DNA of 36,231 bases from Gammaproteobacteria bacterium (GTDB lineage Bacteria; Pseudomonadota; Gammaproteobacteria; SZUA-152): contig JAJRWE010000037.1 in NCBI GenBank assembly GCA_024276955.1, positions 1 through 36,231 of the forward strand, read 5' to 3'. The translations under genes and the position numbers were made by a program. Under the pieces are notes generated by a model that worked only from the letters and a program-made list of their open reading frames with translations, made no database searches and was not told the origin of the DNA. Positions 18,135-24,485 of this stretch are shown here, one piece after another; position 1 is the stretch's first letter; every line of letters begins with the position of its first letter.

Positions 18135-18295
18135 AGGGCTTGCAAAACAATAACTTTCCGAATTTGGGAAGTCGAAGCGCCCGTCTGGCAAGGCGCGAAA
18201 ATGCAGGAATATGGGTTATATTTCAAGTTTTCGCAACGCGGACAGGCGGGATGAATCGGCCTTCCAAAACGGAAAGTTATTGTTGTGCGAGCCCT
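18135..18295. repeat. 161-bp imperfect palindromic element (MITE-like)
   Basis: The outer 26 bp of each end are inverted copies with two mismatches (left starts AGGGCTTGCAAAACAATAAC; right, read in reverse complement, starts AGGGCTCGCACAACAATAAC). Similarity continues inward with small gaps through TTTGGGAAG / TTTTGGAAG, CGCCCGTCTGGC / CCCGCCTGTCCG and GCGCGAAAA / TTGCGAAAA to a centre near 18215. Such a folded-back, non-coding unit resembles a non-autonomous mobile element. No clear target duplication is seen at its edges. Confidence 0.75.
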
Positions 18296-18414
18296 CTAGT
18301 GCCCGGTCGAGAAGGCGATGGTTGCGTAAAGGATTCTAGCGCACAGGTCGTTATACTCGGACAATAACAAAGCCTCTTATATACTGAGATCCTAACAAAC
18401 GTAGGAACCCATGC

Positions 18415-19451
18415 ATGGATATCTCTGAACTGCTTGCCTTCAGCGTCAAAAACAACGCGTCGGATTTGCACCTCTCCGCGGGTGAGCCGCCGATGATCCG
18501 CGTCGATGGCGAGATCCGCCGCATCAATGTACCGCACATGGATCACAAGATGGTGCACGCGCTGATCTACGACATCATGAATGACAAGCAACGCAAGGAT
18601 TACGAGGAATTTCTTGAGACCGACTTCTCCTTCGAGATTCCCGACCTGGCCCGCTTCCGTGTCAATGCCTTTAATCACCAGCGTGGCGCCGGTGCGGTGT
18701 TCCGAACCATTCCCAGCACGATTCTTAACTTCGAACAACTGGGTTGCCCGCAGATCTTCGAGTCTATCTCGGAGACCCCGCGTGGCCTGGTACTGGTGAC
18801 CGGGCCCACCGGTTCCGGCAAATCCACCACCCTGGCAGCGATGATCGATTACAAGAATGACACCGACCATGGCCACATCCTCACCATCGAGGATCCCATC
18901 GAATTCGTGCACAAGTCGAAGAAGTCGCTGATCAACCAGCGCGAAGTGCATCGCCACACCCTGGGCTTCAACGAGGCCCTGCGTTCAGCACTGCGAGAAG
19001 ATCCGGATGTGATCCTGGTGGGCGAGATGCGCGACCCGGAGACCATCCGCCTGGCGCTGACCGCGGCAGAAACCGGCCACCTGGTGTTCGGCACCCTGCA
19101 TACCAGCTCCGCAGCCAAGACCATCGACCGTATCATCGACGTGTTCCCGGCGGCGGAAAAGGAAATGGTGCGCTCAATGCTGTCCGAATCGCTACGTGCC
19201 GTTATCTCGCAGACCCTGCTGAAAAGGTTGGTGGCGGCCGTATCGCGGCACACGAAATCATGTTGGGCACGCCGGCGATCCGCAACCTGATCCGCGAGGC
19301 CAAGGTGGCACAGATGTATTCGTCCATCCAGACCGGTCAGGGCCTCGGCATGCAGACCCTGGATCAAAACCTGCAAGCACTGCTGCAGAAGGGTATAATT
19401 ACCAAACAGGAAGCCGCCCACAAGGCCGCCTACAAGGACGCCTTCTTATAG
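18415..19451 (+). CDS. pilT: Twitching motility ATPase PilT, interrupted by a one-base frameshift
   Basis: PilT is the hexameric ATPase that retracts type IV pili. The first frame (18415-19290) has the N-terminal PAS-like domain and the ATPase core with Walker A GPTGSGKS (130-137), Asp box ILTIEDPIEFVH, Walker B VILVGEMRDPET and His box HLVFGTLHTS. After SQTLLK the sequence becomes LVAAVSRHTKSCW and ends at 19290. The normal C-terminus (HEIMLGTPAIRNLIREAKVAQMYS onwards, ending ALLQKGII...) is in the next frame to 19451. Restoring one A to the run of four A at 19222-19225 gives LLKKVGGGRIAAHEI and a 345-residue protein, the standard PilT length. ATG 18415 has AGGA 8 bp upstream. Confidence 0.93.
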
Positions 19452-19478
19452 GCAAAGACAACAGACGCTGGACAGCTG

Positions 19479-20633
19479 ATGGCGACGAAGAACTTCGATA
19501 TCCTGCGGGATTTTACCTCACTGCTGAAGATGATGGTGCGCAAGGATGCCTCAGACCTGTTCGTCACCGCCGGTGTGCCGCCCAGCCTGAAGATCAATGG
19601 CAGTATTGCGCCCATCTCGGATGTGCCGCTGAATGCGGATCAGGTGCGCAAGCTCGCCTACTCCATCATGAGTGAGCCCCAGCGTGCCGAGTTTGATCGC
19701 ACGCAGGAATGCAATTTCGCCATTGCCCCGCCGGATACCGGGCGCTTCCGCGCCAACGTCTTCCAGCAGAAGAACTATGCCGGCATCGTCCTGCGTCGCA
19801 TCAAGACCGAGATTCCGACCTTTGCCGAACTGGGTATTCCGCAAGTGCTGGAAGGCCTGTCCATGACCAAGCGCGGCCTGGTGATCATCGTCGGCGCCAC
19901 CGGCACCGGCAAGTCCAGCACCCTGGCATCGATGATTGGTTTCCGCAACCGCAACAGCCATGGCCACATCATCACCGTCGAAGACCCCATCGAATACGTG
20001 CACGAGCACGACGGTTGCATCATTACCCAACGGGAAGTCGGCGTCGATACGGCAAATTTCGAAGCGGCCCTGCGCAACACCCTGCGTCAGGCACCGGATG
20101 TCATCCTCATCGGCGAGGTGCGCACCCGTGAGACCATGGAGCATGCCATCGCCTTTGCCGAAACCGGTCATCTCTGCGTCACCACTCTGCATGCCAACAA
20201 TGCCAATCAGGCCCTGGACCGCATTCTCAGCTTTTTCCCCAAGGACCGGCGCGACCAGGTTCTGCTGGACCTCTCGCTCAACCTGCGCGCCATCGTCGCC
20301 CAGCAGCTCATTCCCACACCCGACCAGCAGGGCCGCTGTGTCGCCGTAGAAATACTCATGAACACGCCGCTGGTGGCGCAGCTGATCCGCGACGGCAACG
20401 TGGCCACCCTGAAGGATGTCATGAGTAAGTCCAATCAGCAGGGCATGAATACCTTCGATCAGGCCCTGTATGAACTCTACAAGGCGCGCCAGATCACCTA
20501 CGAGGCAGCCCTGCATCATGCCGACTCGGCCAACGAGCTGCGGCTGATGATCAAGCTGGGGCAAAAGGCGGGACTGAAGAAGATGGAAGAGTCGCTAAAT
20601 GGCGTTACGCTGGTGAATATTGATGAGACGTGA
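19479..20633 (+). CDS. pilU: PilU accessory pilus retraction ATPase
   Basis: The 384-residue paralogue of PilT works with PilT in pilus retraction. Walker A is GATGTGKSS (139-147), the Asp box is IITVEDPIEYVHEHDGC, Walker B is VILIGEVRTRET and the His box is HLCVTTLHANN. The C-terminal extension after about residue 345 is longer than in PilT, as usual for PilU. It begins 27 bp after the true end of pilT and is intact. No other pilus genes are in the window. Confidence 0.95.
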   Translation: MATKNFDILRDFTSLLKMMVRKDASDLFVTAGVPPSLKINGSIAPISDVPLNADQVRKLAYSIMSEPQRAEFDRTQECNFAIAPPDTGRFRANVFQQKNYAGIVLRRIKTEIPTFAELGIPQVLEGLSMTKRGLVIIVGATGTGKSSTLASMIGFRNRNSHGHIITVEDPIEYVHEHDGCIITQREVGVDTANFEAALRNTLRQAPDVILIGEVRTRETMEHAIAFAETGHLCVTTLHANNANQALDRILSFFPKDRRDQVLLDLSLNLRAIVAQQLIPTPDQQGRCVAVEILMNTPLVAQLIRDGNVATLKDVMSKSNQQGMNTFDQALYELYKARQITYEAALHHADSANELRLMIKLGQKAGLKKMEESLNGVTLVNIDET

Positions 20634-20677
20634 GTAACTCTATCTGAATCCGGGGCTTCAGGTTGTCAGGTTGTATA

Positions 20678-20744
20678 GTAGGGTGGGCACTGCCCACCAT
20701 CGTTGCCTGGGTAGAATGTAACTGGTGGGCAGTGCCCACCCTAC
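20678..20744. repeat. Inverted GTGGGCAGTGCCCAC dyad (REP-like)
   Basis: Two 22-bp arms (20678-20699 and 20723-20744) are perfect inverted copies across a 23-bp spacer. Each arm is itself palindromic around GTGGGCACTGCCCAC. The unit lies between the convergent pilU and pirin genes and has no T-tract. Similar GTGGGC-rich palindromes are common dispersed repeats in bacteria, by general knowledge. Confidence 0.85.
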
Positions 20745-20835
20745 ATCCGGAAACTGAGAATTGATTAGAGGCATAATAAACCACTCCGCATCACCAGCAG
20801 TAGGTGCCTTAGGCAAGCTGGCGGAGTATTACGTT

Positions 20836-20862
20836 GTAGGAGCGGCCCCTCAGGCCGCGGTA
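20836..20862. repeat. REP-like GTAGGAGCGG repeat
   Basis: GTAGGAGCGGCCCCTCAGGC continues into CGCGGTA, with the pairing CGGCC/GGCCG forming a short hairpin. The GTAGGAGCGG head is repeated at 28048 and, inverted, at 28152-28161, indicating a dispersed REP family in this genome. It is 40 bp from the pirin stop. At 20644-20662 the intergenic region also has CTGAATCCGGGGCTTCAGG, which resembles the tip of the palindromic element at 28346. Confidence 0.6.
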
Positions 20863-20902
20863 TTTTCTCTGCTTGGCATCCTTAGTGCGGTATAAACCAG
20901 CG

Positions 20903-21637
20903 TCAATCGACATAGGGCCCGTGCTGGTAGATGGGTTCACCGTGGGGGCGCCCAAGGCACAACATGAGGTGGCAGCCGGGATCTGAATCCACCACGATGC
21001 GCGAGGCATCTGTGACGAAACAGGCGCTGCCGGTATTAATATCCTGGCCGGAGACCCGCGCCTGCCCTTGCAGCAGATAGGCCAGACCGATGAAGCCCTC
21101 AGGCAGTATTTCCTCAAAGTGGCCACCCGCCTGCAGCGCCAACTCGCTATAGCTGACCTCGCTCAACAGCTGCAGCGGCGAGCCCTCGCCGACGATGGTC
21201 TTCCTCCAGCCCATCTCGAACCGCTCGACAGGAAAATCACCGGCATCCACCTGCTGATAGGCCGGGGCGACGTCTTTCAACCGCCGGGGCAGGTTGATCC
21301 ACAGCTGGATACCCGTGTTGTCGCCACTGCCGCCGGGCATTTCCGAATGCACCATGCCCCGCCCGGCGGTAAAGCGTTGCGCCCCGCCGGCCGTGACCGT
21401 GGACTGGTTGCCGAGGTTGTCGGTGTGCCGCATGCTGCCTTCCAGCATATAGGTGATGGCCTCGAAGCCGCGGTGTGGGTGGTCGGGAAAACCCGTCCCG
21501 GGGGCCACGCTGAAGTGATCCCAAAGCACAAAGGGATCGAGATTGCGCAGCCTCGGCACAGGGAACAGGCGTTTCACCGTGACGCCCGCCCCCTCCAGGG
21601 TTTCCACCGCCGCATGGCTAATGGCCTTTCCGTTCAT
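20903..21637 (-). CDS. Pirin family protein
   Basis: The 244-residue bicupin begins with the pirin N-terminal domain, showing the metal-ligand pattern DHPHRGFEAITYMLEG, HTDNLG and GRGMVHSEMP, followed by a C-terminal cupin (about 160-240). Pirins bind Fe or other metals, and some, such as E. coli YhiW/YhaK relatives, have quercetinase activity. It is the last gene of the DoxX-GHR-CDGSH-pirin operon, overlapping the CDGSH gene as ATGA. A role in quinone or flavonoid-like substrate detoxification is inferred from neighbours. Confidence 0.93.
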   Translation of the reverse strand: MNGKAISHAAVETLEGAGVTVKRLFPVPRLRNLDPFVLWDHFSVAPGTGFPDHPHRGFEAITYMLEGSMRHTDNLGNQSTVTAGGAQRFTAGRGMVHSEMPGGSGDNTGIQLWINLPRRLKDVAPAYQQVDAGDFPVERFEMGWRKTIVGEGSPLQLLSEVSYSELALQAGGHFEEILPEGFIGLAYLLQGQARVSGQDINTGSACFVTDASRIVVDSDPGCHLMLCLGRPHGEPIYQHGPYVD

Positions 21638-21870
21638 GCGTTATGCGAGCCGTCGCAATAGATGCCGTTTTTGCTCTTTCCGCAACCGCAGATGTAGGCC
21701 GTCCCATCCTTTTCCGCTTTGTGTTCCACCGGCCCGCTGGCGCCGGGAACGTCATTGTGCGCGCCGTCGCAGAAGGGCGGATTGGCGGTGTGATTGCAGG
21801 TGCAGATCCAGGCGCTTTCACCGGCCTTTACTTCGATGGCATAGGGCTCGTTCTTATCGTACATGCTCAT
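21634..21870 (-). CDS. Double CDGSH iron-sulfur domain protein
   Basis: The 78-residue protein contains two CDGSH-type 2Fe-2S motifs, CTCNHTANPPFCDGAH and CGCGKSKNGIYCDGSH, each with the three-Cys/one-His ligand set. This is the two-motif bacterial architecture related to mitoNEET/Miner2. Such proteins are redox-active and may transfer electrons or clusters. AGGAGAG lies 7 bp upstream of ATG 21870. Its position between the hydroquinone reductase (42-bp gap) and pirin (4-bp overlap) suggests a redox role in the same stress pathway. The exact function is unknown. Confidence 0.92.
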   Translation of the reverse strand: MSMYDKNEPYAIEVKAGESAWICTCNHTANPPFCDGAHNDVPGASGPVEHKAEKDGTAYICGCGKSKNGIYCDGSHNA

Positions 21871-21912
21871 GCTGTGTCTCTCCTCTTTTTTGCTTAATTT
21901 GTATGACAGGTG

Positions 21913-22896
21913 CTACCGCCCGTGCGGGGCATGCAATGCCAGTTCAGGCCCCAGCGGCACGATTCGCGTCGGGTTGATGCTGGTGTGACTGTAATAATAG
22001 TGCCGCTTAATGTGCGGGAAATTGACCGTTTCGGCAATACCCGGCTGCTGATACAGCTCACGCAGATAACCGGACAGGTTGGGATAATCGGCAATGCGGC
22101 GCAGATTGCACTTGAAGTGGCCGACATAGACGGCATCAAAGCGCACCAGGGTGGTGAACAGCCGCCAGTCGGCCTCGGTGATCTGCGCGCCGACCAGATA
22201 GCGTTGGCCGGCAAGGCGCTGTTCGAGTTCATCCAGGGCATCGAACAGGTGCCGGAAGGCCCGCTCGTAGGCCGCTTGGCTGGCCGCGAAGCCGGTGCGA
22301 TAGACGCCGTTGTTGATGTAGCCATAAACGAAGGTGTTGACCTCGTCGATCTCCTTGCGCAGGGCCTCCGGGTAGTAGTCGGATCCTCCGGCGCCACAGC
22401 CGTCGAAGGCGCTGTTGAACATACGGATGATCTCTGATGACTCGTTATTGACAATGGTCTGTCGCTGCTTGTCCCACAGCACCGGCACGGTGACGATGCC
22501 GGTGTAGTCGGACTGCGCCAGGGTATAGGCCTGATGCAGATAGTCGAAGCCGTTGACCGCGTCGTCATCCACGCCGAGAAAGGGCTCGCCGCCGGCGCTG
22601 GCGAACTGCCAGCCGGCATCGCCCATGTCCGGGTGCACCACCGACAGAGAGATGACGTCCTCCAGCCCCTTCAGCTTACGGAAGATCAGGGTGCGGTGGG
22701 CCCAGGGGCAGGCGTAGGAAATGTACAGGTGATAACGCCCGGGCTCGGCCTTACAACCACCCTCGCCACTGGGTCCGGCGCTGCCGTCCGCGGTGACCCA
22801 GTGGCGGAACTGCGAGTCCTGGCGGATGAATTCACCGTCTTCCCGCTCGGCCTCCAGCCAGTCGTTCCTGAGGGCGCCGTCGATCAGCAGGCTCAT
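21913..22896 (-). CDS. Glutathionyl-hydroquinone reductase (YqjG/ECM4 family)
   Basis: This 327-residue Xi-class glutathione transferase reduces glutathionyl-hydroquinones using glutathione. The N-terminal thioredoxin-like domain carries the catalytic cysteine in SYACPWAHRT (C63), followed by TVPVLWD and NNESSEIIRMF for glutathione binding. The helical C-terminal domain includes YLVGAQITEADWRLFTTLVRFDAVYVGHFKCN, written here only to show the family core. The length is normal. It overlaps doxX by 4 bp, matching the yqjF-yqjG pair of E. coli. Confidence 0.94.
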   Translation of the reverse strand: MSLLIDGALRNDWLEAEREDGEFIRQDSQFRHWVTADGSAGPSGEGGCKAEPGRYHLYISYACPWAHRTLIFRKLKGLEDVISLSVVHPDMGDAGWQFASAGGEPFLGVDDDAVNGFDYLHQAYTLAQSDYTGIVTVPVLWDKQRQTIVNNESSEIIRMFNSAFDGCGAGGSDYYPEALRKEIDEVNTFVYGYINNGVYRTGFAASQAAYERAFRHLFDALDELEQRLAGQRYLVGAQITEADWRLFTTLVRFDAVYVGHFKCNLRRIADYPNLSGYLRELYQQPGIAETVNFPHIKRHYYYSHTSINPTRIVPLGPELALHAPHGR

Positions 22897-23306
22897 GCGC
22901 TGGCCTCCCGTGCCGGGTGACTGCCACTGCCTTGCGCCCGCCTGGCATCGAGACTCAGCGCACCGGCACCGCTGGCGGACAGTGCCAGCAGGCCACCGGC
23001 GAGGGCGATGTTCTTGGTGAACAGCAGCATCTGCATCTGATCGCCCAGATCGGCGTGAAAGATGACCGCCGCAATCACGCTGAAGGCCGCCAGCGCCGCG
23101 GCCGCCCAGCGCACCTGCCAGCCGAGGATGAGGGCCAGCGCACCGCCGATCTCCAGTGCGATGACCGCAGGCAGCAGGACCGGTGAGACGCCCATGGCCT
23201 CCATGTAGGCGGCGGTGGCCGTGTAGCCACCGAGCTTGCTGACGCCAGCGAGCAGGAATATCTGCGCCATCAGCAGGCGCCCGGCGAGGTTGAGTTTCTG
23301 TTGCAC
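22893..23306 (-). CDS. DoxX family membrane protein (YqjF-like)
   Basis: The 137-residue protein has four hydrophobic helices (about 8-25, 45-62, 67-85, 98-113) and the DoxX start LLMAQIFLLAGVSKLGGY. DoxX members are small inner-membrane proteins linked to quinone or thiosulfate redox chemistry and to oxidative stress. It is the first gene of the four-gene operon and is transcribed divergently from the LysR gene. The C-terminal tail (SLDARRAQGSGSHPAREASA) is polar and probably cytoplasmic. Confidence 0.9.
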   Translation of the reverse strand: MQQKLNLAGRLLMAQIFLLAGVSKLGGYTATAAYMEAMGVSPVLLPAVIALEIGGALALILGWQVRWAAAALAAFSVIAAVIFHADLGDQMQMLLFTKNIALAGGLLALSASGAGALSLDARRAQGSGSHPAREASA

Positions 23307-23360
23307 CGTGTTCCCCTTCGATATGTTGTTTGTGTGAACCTGATTATGGTTCGATTCAGT

Positions 23361-23382
23361 GAATATAAAAGTGCAAATATTC
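23361..23382. promoter_or_regulatory. Candidate LysR-type operator
   Basis: GAATAT (23361-23366) and ATATTC (23377-23382) form a perfect 6-bp dyad with a 10-bp AT-rich spacer, the form expected of a LysR recognition site, in the gap between divergent doxX and the regulator gene. It lies downstream of ATG 23359, which argues against that ATG as the start of the LysR protein. Confidence 0.4.
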
Positions 23383-23418
23383 GCTAGTAATTATCGACTA
23401 TTTCGATATGATTGGGTC

Positions 23419-24321
23419 GTGAAAACCACCCGAGTCACCCTGGATCAATGGCGCGCCTTGCAGGCCGTGGTTGATTGCGGCGGTTATGCGCAGGCCGCGG
23501 AGCGTCTGCACCGCAGCCAGTCCTCGGTCAGTCACGCCGTGGCGCGGATGCGGAATCAGCTGGGGGTGCGCCTGCTGCGTGTGGAGGGCCGCAAGGCGCA
23601 GCTGACCGAGGCGGGTCGCGTCCTCCTGCAACAGGCACGGCAACTGCTTGACGATGCCGTGCGCCTGGAATCACAGGCCAGGCAGCTCGAACAGGGCTGG
23701 GAGGTGGAACTGCGGTTGGTGGTGGACACGGCCTTCCCCACCACCCTGCTGATGCAGGCCCTGCAACAGTTCATGCCGCTGGGGCGGGGCACCCGGCTAC
23801 AGCTGGAAGAGATGGTGCTGTCCGGTGTGGACGAGGCCCTGCAGGCGAGCGAGGCGGACATCGCCATCGGTGCGCAAATCCCGCAAGGCTTTCTCGGCGA
23901 TCCCCTGCTGCAAGTGAAATTCATCGCCGTGGCGCACCCGGCGCATCCCCTGCATGCCCTCGGACGGCCGCTGAGCCTAGTCGATCTGCGCCGTGAAACC
24001 CAGGTCGTGGCGCGTGACTCCGGCACCGCTCACAAGCGTGATGCCGGCTGGCTGGGGGCGGAGCAGCGCTGGACCGTGAGCGGCCTGGAGACGGCCCTGT
24101 CGGCCGTCTGTCACGGCCTTGGCTTCGCCTGGCTGCCCGACCACCTGATCGCCCCGGCCCTGGCCGATGGCCGTCTCAAACCCCTGCCGCTGCGCGAGGG
24201 GCAGCACTATTACGCCTCCCTCAGCCTGATCGTCGCCTGCCCGGACCGGCCCGGCCCGGCGGCGCAGGAGCTGCTGCGCATCCTGCGCGAGACGGTCGCC
24301 GCCTGGCCGGCGGTGGGCTGA
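23419..24321 (+). CDS. LysR family transcriptional regulator
   Basis: The 300-residue regulator has an N-terminal LysR HTH (LDQWRALQAVVDCGGYAQAAERL, then RSQSSVSHAVARMRNQLGV) and a substrate-binding domain from about residue 85. The HTH begins directly after GTG 23419, and the 20 residues upstream (from ATG 23359) read as non-coding and cover a probable operator, so the GTG start was chosen; the ribosome-binding site is weak. Divergence from doxX-GHR-CDGSH-pirin makes it the probable regulator of that operon. E. coli YhaJ, which activates yqjF and responds to aromatic breakdown products, is the closest functional parallel, inferred from context. Confidence 0.88.
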   Translation: MKTTRVTLDQWRALQAVVDCGGYAQAAERLHRSQSSVSHAVARMRNQLGVRLLRVEGRKAQLTEAGRVLLQQARQLLDDAVRLESQARQLEQGWEVELRLVVDTAFPTTLLMQALQQFMPLGRGTRLQLEEMVLSGVDEALQASEADIAIGAQIPQGFLGDPLLQVKFIAVAHPAHPLHALGRPLSLVDLRRETQVVARDSGTAHKRDAGWLGAEQRWTVSGLETALSAVCHGLGFAWLPDHLIAPALADGRLKPLPLREGQHYYASLSLIVACPDRPGPAAQELLRILRETVAAWPAVG

Positions 24322-24386
24322 CTCATCACGATTTCTCCCCGATCTCTCGACCCATATTAGAATTGGCTTAAATACCTGAGTAACTC

Positions 24387-24415
24387 TTGGGGTTAATGTG
24401 GGCATGGGCTATCAT
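24387..24415 (+). promoter_or_regulatory. Possible promoter of the first subtilase gene
   Basis: TTGGGG at 24387-24392 and TATCAT at 24410-24415 are separated by 17 bp. Both are weak matches to sigma-70 hexamers, so the call is tentative. They are placed about 70 bp upstream of ATG 24486 in the 164-bp gap after the LysR gene. Confidence 0.25.
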
Positions 24416-24485
24416 TGCCGGGTTCTTTCGAGGGGGGCCGAGATCGGCCATGACGGATCAATAAGACAAATTAAGGAATGACTCA

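Noticed and set aside
19222-19226. Programmed -1 frameshift to express full-length PilT
   Set aside because: The site (CTG AAA AGG) is not a canonical X XXY YYZ heptamer, and no other PilT that I know uses frameshifting; mutation or sequencing error is simpler.
23345-23362. tRNA T-arm-like GGTTCGATTC
   Set aside because: No acceptor stem, anticodon arm or CCA end surrounds it; it lies in the doxX-LysR intergenic region.
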